Assembly (NCBI GenBank): GCA_023664685.1
Contig: JAMPFC010000024.1
Location: 1 to 34,301 of the forward strand
Source of the DNA: Roseburia sp.
GTDB taxonomy: Bacteria > Bacillota > Clostridia > Lachnospirales > Lachnospiraceae
Length of the DNA stretch: 34,301 nt
Direction: 5' to 3'
Below the pieces are notes generated by a model. The model made no database searches, was not told the origin of the DNA, and saw only the letters and a list, made by a program, of their open reading frames with translations. A program made the position numbers and the translations under genes. Shown here piece by piece: positions 15,464 to 25,107 of this stretch; the stretch's first letter is position 1; the number at the start of each line of letters is the position of its first letter.

Positions 15464-18400
15464 TCATCTCTCCCTTTCGTCGTTTCTTTTCTCCGGCATT
15501 TCTTCCAACGCCTCCGGAGCATTTTCATCAAGCAGTATCCGCTCCTTCTTATCCACGTCGAGCAGAATGTTCAGTTTTCCCAGTCTTTCTACCTTTTCCG
15601 CCAGCTCATCCTCCTTTTCAAACTCTTTTTTCACTTCTGCTCTGGCAGTTTCAAGCTGCCCCCACAGCGTTTTCAGTTTCTCCTTGCACTGCTCCATCCT
15701 GTCAGAAAATTTCTCGATCTCGTTGTCAATTCTCATGATATTTCCATAAATGTCCGTTCCCAACTGCACCTGATGGCGCATTCTCCCCTTTAATGTCACG
15801 ACAAAGTTCTTCCCGAAAACATTGTAGGAAAGCTCCATAGGAAATCCGCGGTAAGTTCCGAGCATCACACCGTCCAGGGATTTCATTGCCTTGCACGCTT
15901 CAATTAAAGCCTTCCCCGCCTCCTTCTTTTCATGGTATGCCATACCGTTTATCTGCATCGGCGGAAATGTCTCCCGGTCCGGCGGCGTATGCTCTCTCGC
16001 GCAGGCGATGTCTGCTTCATATTCCATGACATTCTGTTCCTGCCTTTTGATTTCTTTCGGGAAATACCTTGTTATCTTATCCTCCATCTCATAACGCTGG
16101 CTTAGGAAACTCTGTTTTAAAAGCTGCAGTTTTGATACTTGAATATCCAGTTCCATCTTCTCCCTGATATGCGGGTTGTCCGCCGCCAGTGCCTTGATCT
16201 CCGCATAGGAAAGCGCCACCTCATCAATGTCCTCCACGCTCCTTGCCGGGTTTTTTGATGTTATGACCTGTCCAATGTATTTCTGCTTGTTCTCGATCAG
16301 CTGGTACATGTACGCATCAAAAGTCCCCTCCGTCACATAGCGGATGATATACACTTTGGAATTCTTATTTCCCTGACGGATAATCCGCCCGCCCCTCTGC
16401 TCTAAGTCGCGGGGACGCCACGGTACGTCGAGGTCGTGTCCGCAGACTGCCAAATCCTGCACGTTTGTCCCAGCCCCCATCTTGGACGTGCTGCCGATCA
16501 GCACCCGGACCGCTCCGCGCCTTACCTTGGAAAACAATTCCTTCTTCTTTACCTCAGTGTTCGCATCGTGGATAAAGGCGATCTCCTCCGGCGGGATTCC
16601 TTTTGCAGCCAGTTTGTCCTTTACATCCGTATAGACATTAAACTCGCCCTCCCTCTTGGGCGTGGACAGGTCGCAGAATAAAAGCTGCGTCAGTTTTTCT
16701 TCCTTCCCCTCGTACCAGAAACGGTACACTTCCTTCACGCACGCATTGACTTTGCTCTCCGGTTCATCCGGCAGCATCCCATCGATCAGCCTCTGGTCGA
16801 GTGCCAGTTTTCTCCCGTCATTGGTAATTAAAAGCATGTTGTCCTGCGAGGGATCCACCATCCCATTCCGGATGCGCTCTGCACGGTCTCCGAGTTCCTC
16901 CACCATCTCTTTCTGTATCCTGCTCGGCTTTACCGTGATGACACGGTATTCCGCCTCCGGCACGGGAAGGTTCAGCATGTCCGCCGTCTGGATGTCTGCC
17001 GCCTCCCGGAACATCCGCATCAGCTCCGGAAGATTGAAAAACCTTGCAAACCTCGTTTTCATGCGGTATCCAGTCCCCTCCGGCGCAAGCTCGATGGCAT
17101 TCACGGTTTCCCCGAACGTGGATGCCCATGCATCAAAGTGCTGCAGTCCATTCTCCACAAGGGCATCATACTGCAGATACCTCTGCATGGTATAGAGTTC
17201 CACCATCGAATTGCTGATCGGTGTACCTGTCGCAAAAATGACACCCTTTCCGCCCGTTACCTCATCCAGATAACGGCATTTCATAAACATGTCCGAGGAT
17301 TTCTGTGCCTCTGTCTGTGCAATGCCGCCCACATTCCTCATCTTAGTGTAAAGGTAAAGGTTCTTATAATTATCTGCCTCATCCACAAACAGGCGATCAA
17401 TCCCCAGTTCCTCAAATGTCACAACCCCGTCCTTGCGGCTCTGGTCGTTAAGTTTTTTCAGCCTGCCCTCCAGTGTTTTTCTGGACTTTTCAAGCTGCCT
17501 GACAGTAAAACGCTGCCCCCTTTTTCCCTTTGCCATCTGGATTCCTGCCATGATCTCCTCACGCTGGCGTTCCAGTGTCTGCCTCTGGCGTTCCACGCTG
17601 AGGGGGATTTTTTCAAACTGGCTATGTCCAATGATGACCGCATCAATCTCGCTTGTGGCTATCCTCGCACAGAATTTCTTTCGGTTCCTTGTCTCAAAAT
17701 CCTTTCGGGTCGCAACCAAAAGATTTGCCGCCGGATAAAGCTGCAGCCACTCCGCCGCAAACTGCTCAATGATGTGGTTCGGTACGACAATCATGGACTT
17801 ACTGCATAGACCGAGCCGCCTGCTCTCCATCGCTGCCGCTGCCATCGTATAAGTCTTTCCTGCCCCAACCACATGGGCAAGCAGTGTATTTCCCCCATAA
17901 ATAATGCGGGCAGCACCGTTCTTCTGGTGCTGCCTCAGTTTAATCTCCGGGTTCATGCCGGGAAATGACAGATGACTCCCATCATATTCCCGCGGCCGTA
18001 TGGCATTGAAATGTTCATTGTAATAATCCGTCAGGCGCTTCCTGCGCTCTGGATCCTTCCATATCCAGTCCTGAAATTCCTGCTTGATCAAATCCTGTTT
18101 TCCCTGTGCGATGGCAGTTTCCTCTTTGTTGAGTACTGCCTTTTTCTTCCCCGCATCATCCATCTCGTAATCATAAATCCGGGTGTCACGGAGGTTCAGC
18201 GTATCTTCGATGATTTTGTAGGCATTGGCACGGCGGGTTCCATACATACTGTTTGCCTTTACATTCCCTTTATCCCGGCTCTTCCCCTCCACCTGCCACT
18301 CCCCGGTATGCCCTGACTTGTGTACTTTGATATTCCATCTGGCATAACCGGGCGTGTCCAGTAGTTCAAACATAAAGTCCGCAACATCATCTTCCGGTAT

Positions 18401-21400
18401 CCATGCCGTTCCGAGCCGGACGCTGATTTCTGCCGCTGCCAGCTCTTCCGGCTGCACTTTTTCCAGTGCCGCCACATTGGTCTGGTAGGCTTCTTCTTCC
18501 TGCGCCGCCAGTTTCGCCTCTTTCAGTTTTTTCCTGACATTGCCGGAAAGGTATTCATCCTCCGAGACAAACTGCGGCTCCTTCCCCTTTCTGTCTGGAA
18601 TCCGAAAGATTACCCCGGACAGTTCTTTTTCCAGTTCCTCCGCACTTTTTCCAGTAAGGGAAGACATATAGTCCATATCCACAAAGGCTCTTTCCGACAA
18701 AGAAACCGACAGTGCCTCGGATGCCGTATCCACTTTTTCTACCGCCTTATGCGGGCGGATAGTCCGCTTTGTGAACATATCTGCTTTCCGCTCCAGCGTC
18801 CCGTCCTCTTTTAAGATTTCAAGGGAACATAAAAGGGGATAACTGTTATCGTCTGAAAAGACCATGCTGTTTGCCCGTTCATTCAGCAGTCCGTATCGGC
18901 TCCGGAACACGTCATACAGACGGTTCAATTCTCTCTGGCACCGCTCCACCTCTTCATCCGGATACCCTTCCGCCTGAAGGAAGATCAGCTCACGCACGCA
19001 GTCCCGGATGGCAGCCATCCCCCTGACACGGTTTGCCCCGGTCACGGACAGTGCTGCCGGTTTCATGCGGCTGTTTTCGCGGTAATAAACCTTCCCCTCC
19101 GATATGGCATAGGAAAAATTGGGTATGTCCGGATCGGCCGGGATACTCCCGTCCGCCTCCTCCGCTGCCAGTTCATATTCCGGGATTTCTGCCTGTATAT
19201 TTTCCACTGCCTCCAGTAAAAGACTCTCCAGTTCCTTGTCCTCATAAGGGCGGCAGGCACTTGCTATTCCGTACTGCGTGGTCTCCATGACCATTTCGCC
19301 CAGCACCATCTCCGGGTGTTCCACAAAGTACCGGTTCTGCGTGATTCCGTTTTCGTCCACGTCAAGGTACATCCAATCCGGCTCCGTCTCCATAATGCGG
19401 TCACGTTTCTGCAAAAACAGAATGTCGGCGGTCACTTCCGTTCCCGCACTTTTAAACGTGTCATTCGGCAGGCGCACCGCCCCTAAAAGCTCCGCCCTCT
19501 GTGCGATATATTTCCGGATGGACGGGTTCTTTTTGTCCATCGTGCCGGAAGATGTGATAAATGCGATCACACCGCCCGATCTGACTTTATCGAGCGTCTT
19601 GGCAAAAAAATAATCGTGGATGAGAAAGTTATGCCTGCCATAGCGCCTGTCAGACATTTTGAACTGCCCGAATGGGACATTGCCTACCGCCACGTCAAAG
19701 AAACTGTCCGGCAGTTCCGCCTCTTCATACCCCTGTATAGCAACCGCAGAGTTCTGGTACAGATGCCTTGCAATCCTGCCTGATATCGGCTCGATTTCCA
19801 CGCCATACATCCTGCAACCGGACAGGCTCTCCGGTTTCATGCCGATAAAATTCCCCGATGCGCAGCTCGGTTCAAGGATGTTGCCGGATTTCAGCCCCAT
19901 GTTCTCCAGTACCTGATACATGGCTCTGATGACGGCGGGCGGGGTATAAAAAGCAGTCAGCGTGGATTCCCTCGCTGCGGCATATTCTTCTTCGGTCAGT
20001 ACGTCTTTCAGTTCCAGATACTCTGTACTCCATGCGGTTTTGGTTTCATCAAAGGCATCGGACAAACCGCCCCATCCCACATAGCCGGACAGCCATTTCT
20101 GTTCCCCCGGTGTGGCAAGCCGCCCCTCATCCTCACATTTTCTTAATATCTGAATAGCAGCAAGATTTGCCCGGAATTTCTCTTTCGGAGTCCCCCTCCC
20201 CGCTCCATCATCCGTGATGCGGTACTGGTTCCGCTTTTCCGGTGGGATTTCCGGATACAGAAAAAGATTTTCGCGGTTTCTCCGCTGCGACATCTCCTCC
20301 CATGCCGGGACCATGTCTTCCACCTTTTTCCCATTCTGCATTTTCTCTTGCTTTTCCGGCAGTTCTTCTGTCTGTTCCCGCAACAGCCTGCGGATGACGG
20401 AAACCGGCTCGGTCCTGAAAATAGGGAATCCTGTCGCATTTAGAAAATCCATATCCTTCAGGCTGGCGTTCCCCCTCTCCGTGTCCACACTGTCTACCTG
20501 AAAGTTCCGCCCATCCATGACAAACTCAGTGCCGACCGGAACATCCAGCTCCCCTTCTTCTGATAAGATTTCCTCCGCATCCATTTCCCCATGCAGCACT
20601 TCTGAGGCAGGCTCCATTACGGCATGAGCGTTTCCCTCTGCCACAGTAAAACTTTTTCCAGAAGCTTCTCCCTCTCCCGCATCAGTCCAGACTACCTCCG
20701 GTGTTCCGTCAGAAAGCGGGGTTTCCAGATTTTTGTTTTCGGCTGGTGGTATGGGAGTAAACAGGCTGTAAGTGCCGTCCCGGTAATCAGCCAGTTCTCG
20801 GCAGACTTTCTGCATGGAGGGATAATTTCTTGCAAAATCTGCCGTATTGTCAAGCACTGCCTCCATATTCCGCAGGATTTCCGCCACGCGTTGCGGCTCA
20901 TCAAGCTGCGGGCGTACCGCTTCCACTCCCGCAGGATAATCTGCCCCCGCCGGGTATGGACGCACGACTTCTTCCGGCTGGTTGCGAAAGAAATGGTAAA
21001 TCTCTCCCGCAAGGATGTCCTTTTCATACTCCGGGATATATTCCAGTTCCCCCTTTGTCATATACCGTCCGGCTGCCACCAGTTCGCCAATCCGTTTTGC
21101 TGCCTTATCCCATGTCAGCAATACTTCAGGTGCATCATCTGCAAATCCCCGGTACAGTCTCAGCCCCTTCCCGCCATGCTCCTCACCAATGCCTGTCCCC
21201 GCTAAAATCGAAGAGCGTCCTCCCATCCCATACTCTTTTTTCAGGAAATCTGCTCTTTCCTTTGCAGTATGTCCCTGCATGAAATAGGAATATATACGGT
21301 ATTTTCCATATTCAAAGCCGCTGCCTCCTGTCAGTGCATGGTCGATGATCTCCTGTGTAAAAGAAAAAGCAGAAGAGGTTTCCTCTGCCATCTCGTCCAG

Positions 21401-23005
21401 CATGCTGAGCTGCCCTTCCACGGTCGGTATCGGCTTATATTTATCCTGAAGCATCCCAAGCAGGCGCATCCCCCGGAAATCTTCTGAGACCACTCCCCAG
21501 TCATAATAGCTTTCTGCGGTACGGGACATATAACTGCCCTCCCACATATGCAGCACATTTTGATAGGTTTTATATCCGACACGCCTGCCATTCTCCAATG
21601 TATACTCCGTATATTCATGATTAAAGATGCCTTTTATATATTCCCTGCATTCCTTTTTATCTTCATGGGTTTCGTAAAATAAGCGGATCTCCTCTTTTGT
21701 GGCTTTCAGGTGGGGCGAGGAAAGAAGAATGGAATTGACAAGATTATCCCCGCCCAGAAATCGAATGCTTTTATCTTCGTTTCTCCGGTCAAACCACTCT
21801 AACGGAAAATCAGTTCCCTCATCACGGTCTCCTCCGCCGTCTGGCGGATGTTGTTCATCATTCCCACCCATACCATCTGGTCTGCCGCTTTGAGTTCCTC
21901 CGTCACGTTCTGCCCCGCTGCCATTTCCGCTATGATCTGCTCCATCCTTCTCTGTGCCGCCTCCTGCGTTTCGATGAGGTGCCGATTCAGTTTCCCCTGC
22001 GTCAGAAGGGTTATAAACATCCCGTACCTCTTTTCCTGAAGATACTTTCTCCGCAGGAAGGCGTATTTCCCACGGGGAATTTCCTTCTCCTCCGGCACGG
22101 TGATGTCCGGCAGGAGATAGTCTCCCTGTCTGCTGTATTGTATCTTCTCCATTTTTAAGACTCCTTTCAGTATCCGGTTTTGTTTCTGCACTTCCAGTAT
22201 AAACTTCTGCCTTCCGTTCCTCAACTGTGCGGTTTCCGTTTTTCCGTTCTGCCTGCAGCTGCACAACAGTATCAGAAATGGAAGCCAGTGCCATCTCCGC
22301 CACATCACTGATGGCAGCCCCCAGACTGTTGATCAGCAGCGGCGTGTTGAAATCCTGAACATCCCGGAAGTCCTCTGCCTCAAAATATGCCTCTGCCTCC
22401 ACGCCGCACCTTGCCATGACCATATAGGCGACGCTGGCTGCCAGAATCCTTTTTGCCTTCACTTCCACGTTCAGTTCGTCCAGTTCCTCCAGAAAACTGT
22501 CTGCCCTGTCCGCCAGCAGACTGTGCATATAGTCAGGCAGGTTGTCCTCCGCCGCATTTTTTCCCGCCTCCAGTATGGTTTCCTCGAATCCGCCGTTTTC
22601 TCCTGCGCCAAAGGTATTGCCAAGCGTCTCCTGCACTGCCCCTCTGTCCTCGTCCTCCATTTCCCACAATGGCACGGGACGCAAAAGACGCTTGTAACGC
22701 CCCTCCCTTGTGCCGGAAACATCATAATAGTATTTCAGCCGCACCGCCGGTGCCTGTTTATCAAATACTGCGATCCCGCCGGCATCCCTTTTTACCCACC
22801 GCCCGAATTGATTCCGCCATTCTTCCATGCTTAAGACTTTTACTGCATCCGGACGCTGCACATGGACAAGCACCTGCTCGTCAAAAGACAGACGGAAGTT
22901 ATGGCTGGCTGAACGCAGGAACGCCATCCAGTTTTCCGGTCTTTCCGTAATCTCTCGTATGCTCCGGTCATACAGTTCCGTGATTAAGTCAAATTTTTTT
23001 ACCAA
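15464..23005 (-). CDS. Giant SNF2-type helicase / N12-class adenine methylase
   Basis: This is a 2513-aa protein. The N-terminal 250 residues (FDLITELYDRSIREI ... FRLSFDEQVLVHVQRPDAV) are typical of element-borne helicase/methylases. A low-complexity Gly/Asp-rich linker covers about 290-400. The methylase has EPSCASGNF near residue 1046 and GNVPFG, the NPPF-like motif of the N12 class, near 1110. The SF2 helicase has Walker A VGAGKT near 1715, VDEADNYKN near 1873, ATGTPISNS, and motif VI QRGGRIIRQG near 2206. A coiled coil ends the protein. TTG 23005 lies seven bases after GGAGG. Such proteins travel with conjugative elements and are thought to protect or process incoming DNA. No frameshift is seen. 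It dominates the element. Confidence 0.9.
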   Translation of the reverse strand: MVKKFDLITELYDRSIREITERPENWMAFLRSASHNFRLSFDEQVLVHVQRPDAVKVLSMEEWRNQFGRWVKRDAGGIAVFDKQAPAVRLKYYYDVSGTREGRYKRLLRPVPLWEMEDEDRGAVQETLGNTFGAGENGGFEETILEAGKNAAEDNLPDYMHSLLADRADSFLEELDELNVEVKAKRILAASVAYMVMARCGVEAEAYFEAEDFRDVQDFNTPLLINSLGAAISDVAEMALASISDTVVQLQAERKNGNRTVEERKAEVYTGSAETKPDTERSLKNGEDTIQQTGRLSPAGHHRAGGEGNSPWEIRLPAEKVSSGKEVRDVYNPSDAGETESAPHRNAGGGTEKDGADHSGNGSGAERDGGTQSGRPDGMGGNDEQHPPDGGGDRDEGTDFPLEWFDRRNEDKSIRFLGGDNLVNSILLSSPHLKATKEEIRLFYETHEDKKECREYIKGIFNHEYTEYTLENGRRVGYKTYQNVLHMWEGSYMSRTAESYYDWGVVSEDFRGMRLLGMLQDKYKPIPTVEGQLSMLDEMAEETSSAFSFTQEIIDHALTGGSGFEYGKYRIYSYFMQGHTAKERADFLKKEYGMGGRSSILAGTGIGEEHGGKGLRLYRGFADDAPEVLLTWDKAAKRIGELVAAGRYMTKGELEYIPEYEKDILAGEIYHFFRNQPEEVVRPYPAGADYPAGVEAVRPQLDEPQRVAEILRNMEAVLDNTADFARNYPSMQKVCRELADYRDGTYSLFTPIPPAENKNLETPLSDGTPEVVWTDAGEGEASGKSFTVAEGNAHAVMEPASEVLHGEMDAEEILSEEGELDVPVGTEFVMDGRNFQVDSVDTERGNASLKDMDFLNATGFPIFRTEPVSVIRRLLREQTEELPEKQEKMQNGKKVEDMVPAWEEMSQRRNRENLFLYPEIPPEKRNQYRITDDGAGRGTPKEKFRANLAAIQILRKCEDEGRLATPGEQKWLSGYVGWGGLSDAFDETKTAWSTEYLELKDVLTEEEYAAARESTLTAFYTPPAVIRAMYQVLENMGLKSGNILEPSCASGNFIGMKPESLSGCRMYGVEIEPISGRIARHLYQNSAVAIQGYEEAELPDSFFDVAVGNVPFGQFKMSDRRYGRHNFLIHDYFFAKTLDKVRSGGVIAFITSSGTMDKKNPSIRKYIAQRAELLGAVRLPNDTFKSAGTEVTADILFLQKRDRIMETEPDWMYLDVDENGITQNRYFVEHPEMVLGEMVMETTQYGIASACRPYEDKELESLLLEAVENIQAEIPEYELAAEEADGSIPADPDIPNFSYAISEGKVYYRENSRMKPAALSVTGANRVRGMAAIRDCVRELIFLQAEGYPDEEVERCQRELNRLYDVFRSRYGLLNERANSMVFSDDNSYPLLCSLEILKEDGTLERKADMFTKRTIRPHKAVEKVDTASEALSVSLSERAFVDMDYMSSLTGKSAEELEKELSGVIFRIPDRKGKEPQFVSEDEYLSGNVRKKLKEAKLAAQEEEAYQTNVAALEKVQPEELAAAEISVRLGTAWIPEDDVADFMFELLDTPGYARWNIKVHKSGHTGEWQVEGKSRDKGNVKANSMYGTRRANAYKIIEDTLNLRDTRIYDYEMDDAGKKKAVLNKEETAIAQGKQDLIKQEFQDWIWKDPERRKRLTDYYNEHFNAIRPREYDGSHLSFPGMNPEIKLRQHQKNGAARIIYGGNTLLAHVVGAGKTYTMAAAAMESRRLGLCSKSMIVVPNHIIEQFAAEWLQLYPAANLLVATRKDFETRNRKKFCARIATSEIDAVIIGHSQFEKIPLSVERQRQTLERQREEIMAGIQMAKGKRGQRFTVRQLEKSRKTLEGRLKKLNDQSRKDGVVTFEELGIDRLFVDEADNYKNLYLYTKMRNVGGIAQTEAQKSSDMFMKCRYLDEVTGGKGVIFATGTPISNSMVELYTMQRYLQYDALVENGLQHFDAWASTFGETVNAIELAPEGTGYRMKTRFARFFNLPELMRMFREAADIQTADMLNLPVPEAEYRVITVKPSRIQKEMVEELGDRAERIRNGMVDPSQDNMLLITNDGRKLALDQRLIDGMLPDEPESKVNACVKEVYRFWYEGKEEKLTQLLFCDLSTPKREGEFNVYTDVKDKLAAKGIPPEEIAFIHDANTEVKKKELFSKVRRGAVRVLIGSTSKMGAGTNVQDLAVCGHDLDVPWRPRDLEQRGGRIIRQGNKNSKVYIIRYVTEGTFDAYMYQLIENKQKYIGQVITSKNPARSVEDIDEVALSYAEIKALAADNPHIREKMELDIQVSKLQLLKQSFLSQRYEMEDKITRYFPKEIKRQEQNVMEYEADIACAREHTPPDRETFPPMQINGMAYHEKKEAGKALIEACKAMKSLDGVMLGTYRGFPMELSYNVFGKNFVVTLKGRMRHQVQLGTDIYGNIMRIDNEIEKFSDRMEQCKEKLKTLWGQLETARAEVKKEFEKEDELAEKVERLGKLNILLDVDKKERILLDENAPEALEEMPEKRNDERER

Positions 23006-23061
23006 TGCACTGCCTCCTGTCTTTCATGCTCTTTCCATTTTATCTGCTGAAACTCCGGCGC

Positions 23062-23298
23062 CTACTCCCTACCTGCCGTACCGCCATCCCCACTGGTTCC
23101 ACTCTGGAGAAACGTGATGACCTTATTCGCCCTTACCGCTTTCTGTATCCCGTTTATCATCCCGATTTCCGCCACCGAGATGCCCGGAAGTGCTAGGATG
23201 TCATCCATTGTGATTCCCATGATTGCTTTTTCGTTGTCAAAGCCCGCCTCCATCAGTTTTGAGAGGGAACGGACTGCCTTGTTATTGATCTGTGCCAT
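23062..23298 (-). CDS. Small conserved-looking protein, unknown
   Basis: This 78-aa protein contains two or three short helices with ILALPGISVAEIGMINGIQ, which looks like a helix-hairpin-helix but is not diagnostic. ATG 23298 is preceded by GGAAAG. It sits between the giant helicase (57 bases downstream) and a small paralogous pair, in the same orientation, so it is probably part of the same transcript. Function unknown. Confidence 0.5.
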   Translation of the reverse strand: MAQINNKAVRSLSKLMEAGFDNEKAIMGITMDDILALPGISVAEIGMINGIQKAVRANKVITFLQSGTSGDGGTAGRE

Positions 23299-23348
23299 GA
23301 TCTTTCCATCCTTTCCATCCAATCTGCTATATTCCAGAGCAGTTTATA

Positions 23349-23618
23349 TCAGCGTTCTTTCCCCCGCTCCACCGGTTTCTGCCGGTTTTCCCTCTGCTCC
23401 AGATACACGATTTCTGCCATAGCCCGCTCACACAGGTCTCTTGCGGCTTTCAATGGGCTGTCTGTATAACGCCCCCAGAAATAATCATCCCTGCCTCTGC
23501 ATTCCCATGTGACAAAGGAACTGGCAGCCTTCCTGTTTACGCCTAAAACAAACTCCTTGTTCCCTACGGGAATTGCACCGGTAATGACAAAGCTCTCGTT
23601 TATTCTTTCGCCGCTCAT
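23349..23618 (-). CDS. Small paralogue of the neighbouring 196-aa protein
   Basis: This 89-aa protein has FVITGAIPVGNKEFVLGVN, then DDYFWGRYTDSPLKAARDLCERA. The same layout (YIGDKEVVIGVD, then DDYVEIVAIFAERIREQCE) opens the upstream protein, so the two share one domain. ATG 23618 directly follows the upstream TAA (TAAATG) and has GGAGCG before it, which indicates tight translational coupling. Function unknown. Confidence 0.6.
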   Translation of the reverse strand: MSGERINESFVITGAIPVGNKEFVLGVNRKAASSFVTWECRGRDDYFWGRYTDSPLKAARDLCERAMAEIVYLEQRENRQKPVERGKER

Positions 23619-24209
23619 TTAACGCTCCTTTCTTTCCTGCCGCTCTTTCCGTATCTCTTGTGCCCGTTTCCCCGCCCAGTCGGGCAGACACTCTGGTTTT
23701 ACCTCTCCCTGAATGTCCCTCCGTTCCCATCTGCACCGCTTTCCATCATAAAGGCTCGTGCAGAAACAGGCACTTCCGCGGGCATTTCCTAACGCTCCGT
23801 TCCCGCCTGTTACATAAAAAAGCTGGTAGGGGGCTGCCCGGTATTCCGGTCTCAGGGCATTTATGCGCACCGCTGCCACCTTTCCTGTCAGCCCCGTCTC
23901 ACTGTAGAGCGGCAGGCACATATCTGCCGTGACGGCATCCATCGGTACTGTTATAGCCTCCTTTTCCTTCCGCACGCTCTCACACTGCTCCCTGATACGC
24001 TCCGCAAATATCGCGACGATTTCCACATAATCATCCGACACGATGCATTCCTTATAAGAACTGCAGAATCCATTCATCGAAAAATAGGCGCACAGATAGG
24101 GCATTGGATCTGTCTCGTCCACGCCAATAACCACTTCCTTGTCTCCTATATAGACTGCCTGCCTGATTTCATAATGATCTGCCATCCGTTTTTCACTACT
24201 GTTTTGCAC
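23619..24209 (-). CDS. Element protein with N-terminal domain shared with next gene
   Basis: This is a 196-aa soluble protein. Residues 12-80 carry the domain shared with the 89-aa neighbour; residues 90-196 (MCLPLYSETGLTGKVAAV, YRAAPYQLFYVTGGNGALG, CFCTSLYDGKRCRWER) form a second part of unknown fold. GTG 24209 has GGAGG eight bases upstream. It may be expressed with the helicase downstream. I cannot name the family. Confidence 0.6.
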   Translation of the reverse strand: MQNSSEKRMADHYEIRQAVYIGDKEVVIGVDETDPMPYLCAYFSMNGFCSSYKECIVSDDYVEIVAIFAERIREQCESVRKEKEAITVPMDAVTADMCLPLYSETGLTGKVAAVRINALRPEYRAAPYQLFYVTGGNGALGNARGSACFCTSLYDGKRCRWERRDIQGEVKPECLPDWAGKRAQEIRKERQERKER

Positions 24210-24309
24210 TAATGCACCTCCTGCTACTATTGATAACTTTCCTATAAAAAGAAACTGTCTTCAGAAAACAAATAGATAAAAGTTTTTCCAGAATCTGCAG
24301 CGCCGGATT

Positions 24310-25107
24310 TCACGGTGCTTCCTCCCTCTCTTCTGCTGCCACCACTAACAAACGTGCATTCCGCCCCGCCCAGCTCCGGCAAGTGGAGAGGGTAAGGAAC
24401 TGGTACCTTCGGAAGAACTCCTCTGCGGTCAGGGATTCCATGCTCTCCCGTACTGCATCTCCCAGTTCCGTACGGTACAGGCTGCGGGACAGGATGGTTC
24501 TGACATAGCTGCGGTATTCTTCCCAGTTCCCCACGTCGGTAAAGGAATAGACAGAAGATGAGGTATCCGCATGCATGACCGATACAACCTGATAGCTCCG
24601 CCTTTCCCCTCCTGCCCGGAATGTTATCTCCGGGTGTTTCCTGTAATACTCCTCCTGCCCGTAGGCATGGAGCGCACCAAACATCCTTCCTCCATTGATG
24701 TTGTGTCCGTAAATGATGCAGTTGTCACTGTCCAATGTGCAGCGGGCATCCAAAAACGGGGTTCCATAAAAACTGTAATTCCCATCAAAATCCCGGTGCA
24801 GATAATACTCACTGTCTCCTTTTCTCTGCATGACAGGATAGGAAATGCTGCTATCCTTTATCCTAAGCCACCCGATCCAGTCCGGATTGTCTGCCTTTTT
24901 TAGAACAATGGAAGGAATGGGGTTATTTTCCCATTCCTCCAGTTCCCGGAACCGGTCCTCTTTCTCTGCATCCTCCCGGCAGTAATGATAAGCCGCATAC
25001 GCCGCCACTATAAGAGACAACAAAAAAAAGAGGCACATTGTCCTCTTCATCTGTTTTTTCATCTTCTGCCTTTTCCCTTTCTGTTTCTCCCGTTTCCTCA
25101 TCTGCAT
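24310..25107 (-). CDS. Class B sortase
   Basis: This 265-aa membrane-anchored transpeptidase has a basic start, one N-terminal membrane segment (residues 24-40), then the class B core: NPDWIGWLRI at 74-83, YPVMQ, YLHRDFDG, catalytic IIYGHN (H135), LSTC (C243) and RNARLLVVA (R252). It cleaves a sorting signal and attaches the protein to the cell wall or to another pilin subunit. Its frame overlaps the end of the adhesin gene by ten bases, so the upstream VPQTG protein is its evident substrate. Start choice among several Met codons in the basic leader is uncertain. Confidence 0.9.
   Translation of the reverse strand: MQMRKREKQKGKRQKMKKQMKRTMCLFFLLSLIVAAYAAYHYCREDAEKEDRFRELEEWENNPIPSIVLKKADNPDWIGWLRIKDSSISYPVMQRKGDSEYYLHRDFDGNYSFYGTPFLDARCTLDSDNCIIYGHNINGGRMFGALHAYGQEEYYRKHPEITFRAGGERRSYQVVSVMHADTSSSVYSFTDVGNWEEYRSYVRTILSRSLYRTELGDAVRESMESLTAEEFFRRYQFLTLSTCRSWAGRNARLLVVAAEEREEAP

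Noticed and set aside
22453-22950. 165-aa plus-strand frame opposite the giant helicase
   Set aside because: Pro/Cys-rich composition, no ribosome site, fully antisense to a gene with clear motifs.
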